The notes: generated by a model from the sequence alone, not told the origin. 64,000 nucleotides of DNA from Rubrivivax albus (GCF_004016515.1 NZ_SACT01000011.1:1-64000), one strand, 5' to 3'; positions 50,386-58,742 are shown, numbered from the stretch's first letter. Numbers and translations are program-made.

Positions 50386-52178
50386 GCTTCCCTCGCCGAG
50401 CCTTCCTGCAGGGCGCCGCCGCCGGCGCGCTGGCGCCAGGCCTGCTGCACGCCGCCACACCCGACGCTGGAAAGAAGGTGCTGCGCATCGCCTTCCCGGC
50501 GCCGGAATCCACCTTCGACCCGCCGCAGACCAACAGCGACTACTACTCGAGCACGCTGATCCAGCAGATCCTGGAAGCGCCGCTGAGTTACGACTACCTG
50601 GCGCGCCCCGTGCGCCTGCTGCCCAACACCGCGGCGGCGATGCCCGAGGTCTCGGCCGACGGGCGCAGCTTCACGGTGCGCATCAAGCCCGGCATCTTCT
50701 TCCAGGACGACCCGGCGTTCAAAGGCCGGCGGCGCGAACTGGTGGCCGAGGACTACGTCTACAGCATCAAGCGCTTCTACGACCCGCAGTACAACTCAGG
50801 CGACCTCTACCTCTACGAGCAGGCGAAGCTGCCCGGGCTGAGCGAACTGCGCCAGCAGGCGCTGAAGAACCGCACGCCCTTCGACTACGACGCGCCCGTG
50901 GAAGGCGTGCGCGCGCTGGACCGCTACACCTTCCGGATCACGCTGGGCGACGACGACCCGCGCTTCATCTACCGCTTCGCCGACGCGCAGATCATGGGCG
51001 CGGTGGCGCGCGAGGTGGTCGAGTTCTACGGCAAGGACATCGGCGCCCACCCGGTGGGCACCGGCGCCTTCCGACTGAAATCCTGGCGGCGCGCGTCGCG
51101 CATCGAGCTGGAGCGTTCCCCCAGCTACCGCGGCACCGTCTACGACGGCACACCCGGCGACGACCCCGACCTGCAGCGCGTGGCCGCGCACCTGAAGGGC
51201 AGGACCCTGCCGCTGGCCGACGAGGTGCACGTGGACATCGTCGAGGAAGACCAGCCGCGCTGGCTGAGCTTCCTCAACGGCGCCTACGACTTCCTGGCCG
51301 TGCCCGGCACCTACATCCCGCTGGCCGTGCCGCACGGCGAGCTCGCGCCCTACCTGGCCAAGCGCGGCATCCGCATGCAGCGCCACCAGCAGGCGGACAT
51401 GGTGATGAGCTACTTCTACATGGAGGACCCGGTGGTCGGCGGCTACACGCCGGAGAAGGTGGCGCTGCGCCGCGCCATCGGCCTGGCGCAGGACCAGCAG
51501 GCCTACATCCGCCACGTCTTCGGCGGCAGCGGCACACCGGCGCAGAGCACCATCCCGCCGTTCACCTCGGGCCACGACCCAGACTACGTCAGCGAGATGA
51601 GCACCTACGACCCGGCCCGCGCCAAGGCGCTGCTGGACCTCTACGGCTACACCGACCTGGACGGCGACGGCTGGCGCGAGCTGCCCAGCGGCCAGCCCCT
51701 GCGTCTGCGCATGGCCTCGATGGCCGACCAGCGTTCCCGCGGCGCCAACGACCTGCTGCGTCGGCAGCTGGCGGCCATCGGCGTGCGCATCGACTTCGAG
51801 ATCGCCACCTGGTCGGAGCTGCTGAAGAAGACGCGCGCCGGCACGCTGCAGATGTGGGGCTACTCCTGGGGGGCCACGTCACCCGACGGCGGTTTCTTCC
51901 TGGGCATCGCCTACGGCCCGAACGCCGGCGATTCCAACGACCCGCGCTTCAACCTGCCGGCCTTCGACGAACTGTTCCGCCGCCAGCAGCGCCTGCCGGA
52001 CGGGCCCGAACGCGAGGCCGTGATGCGCCAGGCCAAGGACCTCCTGGTGGCCTACATGCCCTTCAAGGTGCACATGCACCGCACCATCACCGACCTGGTG
52101 CAGCCCTGGACCGAGGGCTACCTGCGCCACCCCTTCATGCGCGACCTCTGGCGCTTCATCGACGTGCAGCCGCATTGA
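50382..52178 (+). CDS. Peptide ABC binding protein, family 5 (array copy 5), Tat-type signal
   Basis: A 598-aa paralogue and the last of the array. Unlike the other four, its signal peptide has a twin-arginine motif (FPRRAFLQGAAAGALAPG), suggesting Tat export of a folded protein. Core marks are kept (HPVGTGAFRLKSWRRASRIE, EEDQPRWLSFLNG, ALLDLYGYTDLDGDGWRE). The N-terminal landmark differs (PPQTNSDYYSSTLIQQILEA), so it is the most diverged copy along with its export route. It overlaps copy 4 by 4 bases. Confidence 0.92.
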   Translation: MSFPRRAFLQGAAAGALAPGLLHAATPDAGKKVLRIAFPAPESTFDPPQTNSDYYSSTLIQQILEAPLSYDYLARPVRLLPNTAAAMPEVSADGRSFTVRIKPGIFFQDDPAFKGRRRELVAEDYVYSIKRFYDPQYNSGDLYLYEQAKLPGLSELRQQALKNRTPFDYDAPVEGVRALDRYTFRITLGDDDPRFIYRFADAQIMGAVAREVVEFYGKDIGAHPVGTGAFRLKSWRRASRIELERSPSYRGTVYDGTPGDDPDLQRVAAHLKGRTLPLADEVHVDIVEEDQPRWLSFLNGAYDFLAVPGTYIPLAVPHGELAPYLAKRGIRMQRHQQADMVMSYFYMEDPVVGGYTPEKVALRRAIGLAQDQQAYIRHVFGGSGTPAQSTIPPFTSGHDPDYVSEMSTYDPARAKALLDLYGYTDLDGDGWRELPSGQPLRLRMASMADQRSRGANDLLRRQLAAIGVRIDFEIATWSELLKKTRAGTLQMWGYSWGATSPDGGFFLGIAYGPNAGDSNDPRFNLPAFDELFRRQQRLPDGPEREAVMRQAKDLLVAYMPFKVHMHRTITDLVQPWTEGYLRHPFMRDLWRFIDVQPH

Positions 52179-52311
52179 GCGTGTGAGAGGTCATCCCGTG
52201 CGTGCCGGCCGGGTGGATACGGCGCTTGCGCCTGGTTACCCCAACACCCCTGTTCCGTGGTCCATTGCGGCCGAAAGGTATCGTAGGCGCCTGCGCCTGC
52301 TCAGTGTCCCC

Positions 52312-53064
52312 ATGTCCTACACCAACCTCACCAGGTCCATCCTGCCCGCCAAGCACCAGCCGGTCCCGGGCCATGACGCGGCCAGCGCCGAGGCCCTGCA
52401 CGGCGCCTTCACCATCCGACTGGCCCACGACGACGAGCGCACGGCCGCAGGCGCTCTGCTGGCGCAGCGCTACGCGTGGCGCGGCTACCGCACCGTCACG
52501 CTGCCGCGCGACCAGACCGGCTGGCGCACCACGCTCACGGCGCATGGCCGCGGCGACACGCCCATCGGCACGCTGACGCTGGAACTCGACGGCGGGCCCG
52601 AGGGCCTGTCGGCCGCGGCCGCCTTCGGCCCCGAGGTCGAAGCCATGCGGGCACGCGGCCTGCGGCTGGCCGAGTTCACCCGACTGGCGGTGGACACGGG
52701 TGTGCACAGCACGCGCGTGCTGGCCGGGCTGTTCCACGTCGGCTACATCGTGGCCCACCGGCTGCGCGCCTGCGACACGCTGCTGCTGGAGGTGAACCCT
52801 CGCCACGTGCGCTTCTACGAGCGCATGCTGGGCTGCCAGGTGGTCGGTGACGAACGGGTGCACCCCGGCGTGCAGGCACCGGCGGTGCTGCTATCGGCGC
52901 CCTTCGCGTACATCCGCGCCCAGATCCGTGCCCACGCCGGGACCGCGGAACTGGCGGGGAACGCCCGCTCCTTGTATCCGTTTGCGTTCGCCGTCGACGA
53001 GGAGAGCGGCATCCTCGCGCGCCTGCTGCAGGCCCAGGGGCGGACCGGCACCTCGGTCCACTGA
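52312..53064 (+). CDS. FeeM-like N-acyltransferase
   Basis: A 250-aa protein of the N-acyl amino acid synthase FeeM / acyl-homoserine-lactone-synthase-like fold in the GNAT superfamily. Recognisable family features: GTLTLELDG, RLAEFTRLAVDTGVHSTRVLAGLF, LLLEVNPRHVRFYERMLGC and QAPAVLLSAP. FeeM joins a long acyl chain from acyl-ACP to an amino acid such as tyrosine. The actual amine acceptor here is unknown. Start ATG 52312 is preferred to longer frames. It converges with trxC and stands alone, 133 bases after the binding-protein array. Confidence 0.8.
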   Translation: MSYTNLTRSILPAKHQPVPGHDAASAEALHGAFTIRLAHDDERTAAGALLAQRYAWRGYRTVTLPRDQTGWRTTLTAHGRGDTPIGTLTLELDGGPEGLSAAAAFGPEVEAMRARGLRLAEFTRLAVDTGVHSTRVLAGLFHVGYIVAHRLRACDTLLLEVNPRHVRFYERMLGCQVVGDERVHPGVQAPAVLLSAPFAYIRAQIRAHAGTAELAGNARSLYPFAFAVDEESGILARLLQAQGRTGTSVH

Positions 53065-53073
53065 GGCGCCGGC

Positions 53074-53499
53074 TCAGGACGCCATCGCGACGATCTGCCC
53101 GGCCGGCAACGCCCCGGCTTGGCGCCTCACCTCGCGCCCACCCTCCAGCCGCACCAGGGTCGGGATGCTGCGGATCGCGAAGCGCTGCGCCAGTTCCGGG
53201 TTGGCGTCGGTGTCCACCTTCACCAGCAGGGCCCTGCCCCGGAGCTGCTGCGCTGCCTGGGCAAAGGCCGGCGCCATCATCCGGCAGGGCCCGCACCAGG
53301 TGGCCCAGAAGTCCACCAGCACCGGCAGCTCGGTCTTGCCGGCCACGGCGTCGAAGTTGTCGTCGCGCAGTTCCACCGGCGCGCCGGGCAGCAGTTCGGT
53401 GCCGCAGCGCCCGCAGACGGGGTCGTCGCCCAGGCGCTCGGCGGGCACGCGGTTGAGCGCGCCGCAACGGGCGCAGCCGATGTGATGGTGTGTACGCAT
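53074..53499 (-). CDS. trxC: Thioredoxin 2 (zinc-binding TrxC)
   Basis: A 141-aa cytoplasmic disulphide reductase. The N-terminal zinc finger has two CxxC motifs (CARC, CGRC), characteristic of TrxC, and the thioredoxin domain has the active site DFWATWCGPCRMMAP and the cis-Pro (IRSIPTLVRLEGG). TrxC helps in oxidative stress. Start ATG 53499 is chosen because MRTHHHIGCARC matches the family N-terminus. It is divergent from the ECF sigma gene with 109 bases between starts. Confidence 0.94.
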   Translation of the reverse strand: MRTHHHIGCARCGALNRVPAERLGDDPVCGRCGTELLPGAPVELRDDNFDAVAGKTELPVLVDFWATWCGPCRMMAPAFAQAAQQLRGRALLVKVDTDANPELAQRFAIRSIPTLVRLEGGREVRRQAGALPAGQIVAMAS

Positions 53500-53574
53500 G
53501 GGGGTATAGATGATGACATCCTGCCGGTGTTCAAGTCCAGCCCAGCGATCGGCGCTCGCAGCATCCCCTGATCG

Positions 53575-53601
53575 GGAATAGCCTCGGGCCACCGAGCGTA
53601 T
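53575..53601 (+). promoter_or_regulatory. Possible ECF-type promoter (GGAATA-N16-CGTAT)
   Basis: GGAATA (53575-53580) and CGTAT (53597-53601) are separated by 16 bases, matching the general ECF-sigma promoter pattern with a GGAA-type -35. It lies directly before the ECF gene at 53609, suggesting autoregulation. The -10 box ends only 7 bases before the GTG, so the transcript would be nearly leaderless. Sequence match only; not tested. Confidence 0.4.
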
Positions 53602-53608
53602 CCCTGTC

Positions 53609-54142
53609 GTGACCACTGCGCCCCCCGCCTTCCGCCAGCAGCTCATCGGGCAGATCCCGCGGCTGCGGCGGTACGCGCGCACGCTGGCCTTCGAACCGGA
53701 GCGGGCGGACGATCTGGTGCAGGCCACGCTGGAGCGCGGACTGATGCACTGGCACCAGTACGACCAGCGGCGCGACATCGGCGTGTGGCTGCTGTCCATC
53801 GCCCACAACGCCCACATGGACCAGCTGCGCCGCGACCGCCGCCTGTCCACCGTGGACCCGGCCGACCTGCAGGCGCTGCAGGACCGTGGCGGCGGCGACG
53901 CCGGCACCGACGTGGGCCTGCGCATGGACCTGCTGGCTGCGCTGGCCCAGCTGTCGGCCGAGCAGCGCGAATCGCTGCTGCTGGTGTGCGTGGAACAGCT
54001 CAGCTACGCCGAGGTGGCCGAGGTGATGCAGGTGCCGTTGGGCACCGTGATGTCGCGTGTCTGCCGCGCCCGTGCGGCGATGCGCCAGCTTCTCGAGGGC
54101 CGTGGCCCGGCGGTACAGCCGGCACTGCGGCGGGTGAAATGA
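53609..54142 (+). CDS. ECF RNA polymerase sigma factor
   Basis: A 177-aa ECF sigma factor starting at GTG 53609. Region 2 (IPRLRRYARTLAFEPERADDLVQATLERGL) and region 4 (LSAEQRESLLLVCVEQLSYAEVAEVMQVPLGTVMSRVCRARAAMR) are clear. It is followed by an overlapping anti-sigma gene (ATGA at 54139-54142). Position next to trxC suggests an oxidative or envelope-stress role, but the regulon is unknown. A candidate autoregulatory promoter lies upstream. Confidence 0.94.
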   Translation: MTTAPPAFRQQLIGQIPRLRRYARTLAFEPERADDLVQATLERGLMHWHQYDQRRDIGVWLLSIAHNAHMDQLRRDRRLSTVDPADLQALQDRGGGDAGTDVGLRMDLLAALAQLSAEQRESLLLVCVEQLSYAEVAEVMQVPLGTVMSRVCRARAAMRQLLEGRGPAVQPALRRVK

Positions 54143-54939
54143 CGAACGCACCGAGCGACGAACAACTCAGCGCCTGGCTGGACAGCGCGCTGCCCGACGA
54201 CGAACAGCAGCGCGTGGAAGCCTGGCTTGCCGCCAACCCGGAAGCCGAGGCCCGCGTGCGCGCCTGGGCCGCCGACCGCGACGCGCTGCGTGCGCTGGGC
54301 GACGTCTGGCTGGTCGGGCCGGTGCCCGAACGCCTGGTGCAGGTGGTGCAGCGCCCGGCCCAGGCACCGGCCTGGCGGCAGGCCGCCATGGCCGCTGGCC
54401 TGCTCGTGGCCGGCGCGGCGCTGGGCGCCGGCGGGCTGTGGCAATGGCAGCAGCATCAGGCGGGACCCACCGCCGCCGTGCAGGCCGGCGCCGCGCTGGC
54501 CGGCCCCACCGGCTGGGTCTCGCGTGCCGCCTACGCCCACGCCGTCTACGTGGCCGAGCCACGGCACGCGGTGGAGGTGCGGGCGCAGGAGGAGCACCTG
54601 GCGCGCTGGCTGACGCGGCGCATCGACGTCCCGGTGAAGCTGTTCGACCTGCGCGACCAGGGCTTCGAGCTCATCGGCGGCCGCCTGCTGCCCGACGGCG
54701 ATGGCAAGAGCGCGCAGCTGATGTACCAGGATGCCCAGGGCCTGCGCGTCACCGTCTACCTGCGCAAACCGCCCGACGGTACCGAGACGGCCTTCCGCTG
54801 GGAGCGGCAGGGCGAGCTGGGACTGTTCTACTGGGTCGAATCCGGCGCCGGCTATGCGCTGGTCGGTGCGCTGCCCAAGGCTACGCTGCTGGCGCTGGCG
54901 GAGGCGATCTACCGGCAGCACCCGGGGGCGGTTCGCTGA
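54139..54939 (+). CDS. Membrane anti-sigma factor
   Basis: A 266-aa protein overlapping the sigma gene by 4 bases. The N-terminal ~60 residues form an anti-sigma-like helical domain (LSAWLDSALPDDEQQRVEAWL). One transmembrane helix follows (about residues 80-100, AAMAAGLLVAGAALGAGGLW) and then a periplasmic domain of ~165 aa. No zinc-binding H-x3-C-x2-C motif is seen, so it is not a ZAS type. The periplasmic part (DVPVKLFDLRDQGFELIGGR) resembles domains in other putative transmembrane anti-sigma factors. It should hold the sigma factor at the membrane until a signal triggers proteolysis. Confidence 0.88.
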   Translation: MTNAPSDEQLSAWLDSALPDDEQQRVEAWLAANPEAEARVRAWAADRDALRALGDVWLVGPVPERLVQVVQRPAQAPAWRQAAMAAGLLVAGAALGAGGLWQWQQHQAGPTAAVQAGAALAGPTGWVSRAAYAHAVYVAEPRHAVEVRAQEEHLARWLTRRIDVPVKLFDLRDQGFELIGGRLLPDGDGKSAQLMYQDAQGLRVTVYLRKPPDGTETAFRWERQGELGLFYWVESGAGYALVGALPKATLLALAEAIYRQHPGAVR

Positions 54940-54967
54940 AGGCACCGCGGACGCTTGAGCCGCAGGG

Positions 54968-55612
54968 TCAGGCGCCGTCGCCCACGAACGGATTCGTCCG
55001 CCGCTCAGCCCCGAACGTGCTCTCCGGCCCATGACCCGGCACGAACACCGTGTCGTCACCCATGGGCCATAGCCGCATGCGGATGCTGTCGAGCAGCTGC
55101 GCATGGTTGCCACCCGGGAAGTCGGTACGCCCGATGCTGCCGGCGAACAGCACGTCGCCGACGAAGGCCACGCCGCTGCCGGCATGGTGGAACACCACGT
55201 GCCCCGGCGTGTGGCCGGGGCAGTGGCGCACCGTCAACGACTCATCGCCCAGCGTCACCGTGTCGCCGTCCTCGAGCCAGCGCGTGGGCACGAAGGGCTC
55301 GGCAGGCGCGAAACGGAACATCTGCGCCTGCTGAGCCAGCGCGTCGATCCAGAACTGGTCGCCACGGTGCGGCCCGACGATGGGCCGGCCGGTCTCGCGC
55401 GCCAGCTGCCCGGCACCGCCGGCGTGGTCGATGTGCGCATGGGTGAGCCAGATGGCCTGCAGGTCGAGCCCGCGCTCGGCCACGGCGGCTCGCAGCCGTG
55501 GCAGTTCGCCCCCAGGGTCGATCAGCGCCGCCGCATGTGTCCGGCCGCACCAGACTAGGCTGCAGTTCTGCTGGAAAGGGGTGACAGCGAGGGTGAGGCG
55601 TTGCAGCGGCAT
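54968..55612 (-). CDS. Metallo-beta-lactamase-fold hydrolase, glyoxalase II-like
   Basis: A 214-aa MBL-fold enzyme. Start ATG 55612 is chosen (MPLQRLTLAVTPFQQN) rather than upstream frames because it matches the family N-terminus. The metal motif HAHIDHAGG, the His of CPGHTPGHV, the Asp of FVGDVLF and the last His of FVPGHGP are all present. Resembles YcbL-type short glyoxalase II homologues that hydrolyse S-lactoylglutathione or related thioesters. It converges with the anti-sigma gene 28 bases away. Confidence 0.9.
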   Translation of the reverse strand: MPLQRLTLAVTPFQQNCSLVWCGRTHAAALIDPGGELPRLRAAVAERGLDLQAIWLTHAHIDHAGGAGQLARETGRPIVGPHRGDQFWIDALAQQAQMFRFAPAEPFVPTRWLEDGDTVTLGDESLTVRHCPGHTPGHVVFHHAGSGVAFVGDVLFAGSIGRTDFPGGNHAQLLDSIRMRLWPMGDDTVFVPGHGPESTFGAERRTNPFVGDGA

Positions 55613-56241
55613 GCGGTGTGGGTTTTCGGATCTATGTGTCGAAACGGGGTCGTTTTTCGACACTTTAGAACGGTCGCCACAGCCTGTTCCTGCAATAAAG
55701 CGTCGATCCGCACCATCACGGTGCATTCATCGAGGTGATAGGTGGAGCCTTGCCGACAGACGTAATGTGTCGAATTTTGGAGAGTCGGAATAGCAGCGTA
55801 AGGAGCCTGTCGCCGACCGCGGGCGAACTCCCGGTAGGCGCTATCAAGCCGACCTTCGACTCGGCTGCCGTCGCGGACGTCAGCGTCCGCAGTGCGAGTG
55901 ACAGCCGACGCTGATCCCACTGCTGCTCGGCCTCACCGCCTGAACGGCTGGTCCGTCACTGCATGACGGGCTCGTCTCGACCCATCAGAGACATTCGATT
56001 GTTTGACCTCGTTACCGAAAAGCGGCCAGTGGGGACACCTAGCGCCGCACGCCGGACAGAGCTACGGCCGACTCAAACATTAAGTGCTCGGCGGCTGGCT
56101 GTGCCTCGCGGTCATCATAGAGCTCAACTCGGCACTGGACGTGCGCAGCAAGAGCGAGGTACTGGCGGTGGGCCTCGTCGCGAGCCTGCTCGGCACGAGC
56201 AGGCTGATGCGCGAGCGCCGCTGAGGCCGCTCGCTGCCGGG
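55613..56241. other. 629-bp region without a recognised gene
   Basis: Less GC-rich than the flanks. A 9-base perfect inverted repeat GTGTCGAAA / TTTCGACAC lies at 55636-55644 and 55655-55663, with another GTGTCGAA near 55768; these could be operator copies. A minus-strand frame at 55555-55920 and a plus-strand frame at 55963-56292 are open but show no family resemblance and overlap real genes. A 46-codon plus frame at 56084-56224 is the only one with high third-position GC. No insertion-sequence ends or RNA gene could be identified. Confidence 0.5.
56084..56224 (+). CDS. Possible 46-aa small hydrophobic protein
   Basis: A GTG-started frame (MLGGWLCLAVIIELNSALD onward, ending SRLMRERR) with very high third-position GC, as in real genes of this genome, and a hydrophobic N-terminal half. 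It ends 17 bases before the convergent CoaBC-like gene. No ribosome binding site and no family are recognised; the GTG immediately follows a stop codon in frame. Treat as speculative. Confidence 0.22.
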   Translation: MLGGWLCLAVIIELNSALDVRSKSEVLAVGLVASLLGTSRLMRERR

Positions 56242-57507
56242 TCACGACGCTCGACTGGCAGGCCGCCGCGTGCGCTCCAGATGTTCGGCTAGGCGCACCG
56301 CGATCTCCCGCTTCGATTCCATCTCGACCAGCGGCGCCGAGGCCGAAAGCAGGTAGGCGCGATGCATGCCTGCGTCGGTGTAGTCCTCCTGGCGGTTGAG
56401 GATCACCGCGGCGTGGCCGGCATCCAGCCGGCGCTGACCGATCTGCACCAGATCGTCCAGCGTGCACCCGATCTCGAACTTGAAGCTCACAAGTTGCAGT
56501 GCAGGGTGCGCCTGCTGAACGAGGTCGACGACCTTTTGCGTGGGGCGCAGGTCCAGGCGCAGTGCCGGGTCTCCGCTGCGGAGCTTGCCTTCGAACGCGT
56601 GGCTCGGTGCGTAGTCGGCCACCGCGGCGGCGAAGATGCCAACTTCCGCGCCCACCGTGGCCAGGTGTTCCAGGACGGTGTCGCGGTACTGCGCAAAGGT
56701 ACTCACGCGGTGCACGTTCAGCCAGGTCGGCGTCGGCATCGCGGCGCTGCCCAGCAACAGCGTCACCTCCGCACCGCGCCGGTGGAGTTCGCCAGCGATC
56801 TCGATGCCCAGCGTGCCGCGGAACTTGTTGGTGATGCGCCGCACACCGTCGATCGGCACAGGGGTAGGCCCGGCGGTCACCAGGATGCGTGCGCCCTTCA
56901 ACGGCGACGACGAGACCACCCGGCAGGCCTCGCTGACGATCGCGTCGATCTCTGGCAGATTGTGCTTGCCATGTGCGTCGCGCGGCCGCATGACGGAAAC
57001 GCCCCAGGCCTGCAATTGCACGAGGCTGTCGTGCAGCACGGGGTTGTGCATAGTGCCGTGCATCGTCGGCACCAGCATGACCTTGGCACGCCCGCGGGCC
57101 ATCAGCCCCAGCGCCGACGCCAGCGTCGTCGTCAGCGGGCCGTCGGCGATGCCGTGGCGGCACTTGTTGATCGTGTTGTAGGTGGCCGGCGCGACCAGGT
57201 ACAGGTCGAACGGCCGGCTGGCCGCGAGGTGCTCCGAGTCCGGCGACAGGGCGCCCACCACCGGATGGGTCGAGGCCCACGTCAGCGCGTCGCGCGTCGT
57301 GTAGCGCAACGCTTCCGCGGACGCATAGCACACCACCTCCGCCTGCTGGCGCCTCAGGGCCCGGGCAAGCAGCGGTGCCTTCATCGCAGCGATGCCGCCG
57401 CTGACCAGCAAGGCCACGCGACGCCCGGCCAGGCCCTGGCCAACTACGCGCACGTCGTGGTCGCCGACTTCTGGGCTTTGCGGCGGCTGGATCGGTTCAA
57501 CGGTCAT
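56242..57507 (-). CDS. Diverged CoaBC paralogue (HFCD flavoprotein plus CoaB-like domain)
   Basis: A 421-aa two-domain protein like bifunctional CoaBC. The N-terminal flavoprotein domain (about residues 25-205) keeps the catalytic His region (DSEHLAASRPFDLYLVAPAT), but the PAMN motif reads PTMHGTMHNP and the Cys-containing flap (ACGxxGxGRM) of CoaC is absent. The C-terminal CoaB-like domain (about 210-410) keeps ILVTAGPTPVPIDGVRRITN, AAAVADYAPS, FEGKLRSGD and FKFEIG. It overlaps the transglutaminase-like gene by 11 bases, implying a coupled function. With an accessory context and altered active site it is probably not the housekeeping CoA enzyme (inference). Confidence 0.82.
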   Translation of the reverse strand: MTVEPIQPPQSPEVGDHDVRVVGQGLAGRRVALLVSGGIAAMKAPLLARALRRQQAEVVCYASAEALRYTTRDALTWASTHPVVGALSPDSEHLAASRPFDLYLVAPATYNTINKCRHGIADGPLTTTLASALGLMARGRAKVMLVPTMHGTMHNPVLHDSLVQLQAWGVSVMRPRDAHGKHNLPEIDAIVSEACRVVSSSPLKGARILVTAGPTPVPIDGVRRITNKFRGTLGIEIAGELHRRGAEVTLLLGSAAMPTPTWLNVHRVSTFAQYRDTVLEHLATVGAEVGIFAAAVADYAPSHAFEGKLRSGDPALRLDLRPTQKVVDLVQQAHPALQLVSFKFEIGCTLDDLVQIGQRRLDAGHAAVILNRQEDYTDAGMHRAYLLSASAPLVEMESKREIAVRLAEHLERTRRPASRAS

Positions 57508-58366
57508 GCATGCTCCTGTCGTTTTGCTGGGCGGCCGGATCCCGCAGGCGGAGTCGCCAGCGCTGCCAGGCCTCGCTGGCGACGAAGGCAGCGTGCAGGG
57601 CGGGCCGCTGCTCCCGAAGCCAGACGAAGAAGCTGTCCTGTACGCTCCTGACGCTCTGGTGCTTGTGCGCATGCATGCGGCAGTGCTCGAGGTAGAGGTT
57701 GAAGACCGCCAGCACCTGCGGCGCTGTGCGGCGCCGCTTCTCGAGCATCCTGTCGATGTCGGGGCTGGGATGCTCGCTGCGACGGACCAGGTGGCCGGGT
57801 TCGATGTGCAGCCTTGCGTGATCGTCGCCGCCGAAGGCCACCAGGCGCGACTGCGGCGACAGGTGCACCGTGCGTTCGGACAGCATGCGGTCGTCCGTCG
57901 GGTCCGCTTCGAGCCAGCGGCCGCCGAGCAGCACGCAGCCACTGACGTGATTCGATTCATGGCTGACGAAGACCTTGAATCGATCGGAACACAGCGGACC
58001 GAAGTACTCCCGGGTGCGCACGCGGTGCACGTGGAACCCGGACGGGATGCCAATGGACCTCAGCATCGCAGCCATCAGGTTGGCCTTGTTGGAACACGAG
58101 CCGGCGCGCAGCCTTAGCGTCTCCGACGCGCGATGCCTATGGATGCCGACCACGTACCGGATCTCGTCGCGCGTCCAGTGGAACACGCGGACGGCGCGGT
58201 CGCGATCGGTCCGCGCGCCGCGCGTGATGTCCGCCGCGGCGTCCCGCACGGGCTCGCTGGCCGCGTCGCAGTAGCGGCTGGCCTGCACGAAGGCTGGCGG
58301 CACGCCGTCGGGCGCGTTCGGCACGTGCCGCTGATGCGCAACGTGTTCGGTTCGGATGTGGTGCAT
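57497..58366 (-). CDS. Transglutaminase-like (papain-fold) protein
   Basis: A 289-aa protein from ATG 58366, with GGGAG upstream. The transglutaminase-core fold spans about residues 35-165: putative triad Cys91 (LRAGSCSNKANLMAAMLRS), His140 (SHESNHVSG) and Asp155 (GGRWLEADPTDD). The remaining ~120 residues are basic and His-rich (DRMLEKRRRTAPQVLAVF, CRMHAHKHQS) and match nothing I know. No signal peptide, so cytoplasmic. The stop overlaps the CoaBC-like start by 11 bases. Possible roles are peptide amidation, crosslinking or proteolysis; substrate unknown. Confidence 0.78.
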   Translation of the reverse strand: MHHIRTEHVAHQRHVPNAPDGVPPAFVQASRYCDAASEPVRDAAADITRGARTDRDRAVRVFHWTRDEIRYVVGIHRHRASETLRLRAGSCSNKANLMAAMLRSIGIPSGFHVHRVRTREYFGPLCSDRFKVFVSHESNHVSGCVLLGGRWLEADPTDDRMLSERTVHLSPQSRLVAFGGDDHARLHIEPGHLVRRSEHPSPDIDRMLEKRRRTAPQVLAVFNLYLEHCRMHAHKHQSVRSVQDSFFVWLREQRPALHAAFVASEAWQRWRLRLRDPAAQQNDRSMHDR

Positions 58367-58742
58367 CGGTGTGGACTCCCTGTCGGCGCCGACGCGGGGG
58401 TTCGATGCCCCTTTGCGTCCCGTCGGGACCACTGCCGCCGCCAGCCATCGATGGTTCCGGCGTCACGCCGCCCTCGCATCACCAACTTGCAGTACGCGAC
58501 CGAGCACTTCCGACAGGCCCCTTCGGCGGGGCAGGCGCCGTCGGCGGGCGTGTTGGCCACGTGAAGCACGCGCGCAGGGACGGCGCATCGCACAGCGTGC
58601 GGCGAGTGGAACTGCCGGTCTTCAGAGGGCGCGCAGCGTCCAGAGCTTGTTCACACTGCAGGCAGGGTCGCGAAGGCCCATCAATTCGGGCCCATCCAGG
58701 CGCTGCGATGTCCGACGTATTGACGACGGCGCCGCAGCCCGC
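58367..58742 (-). other. 376-bp gap inside the cluster, with a Cys-rich open frame
   Basis: Between the methyltransferase-like and transglutaminase-like genes. On the minus strand, a frame starting at GTG 58593 reads MRCAVPARVLHVANTPADGA and continues with CPAEGACRKCSVAYC; its first ~37 codons have genome-like third-position GC, then the bias fades and the frame runs into the transglutaminase gene in another phase. It could be a small precursor or regulatory peptide, a remnant, or chance. A 19-codon frame at 58681 (MGLRDPACSVNKLWTLRAL) is another possibility. Confidence 0.3.

Noticed and set aside
55555-55920. A 121-codon minus-strand frame upstream of the MBL hydrolase
   Set aside because: Overlaps the hydrolase N-terminus out of phase, no ribosome binding site or family resemblance; weak coding bias.
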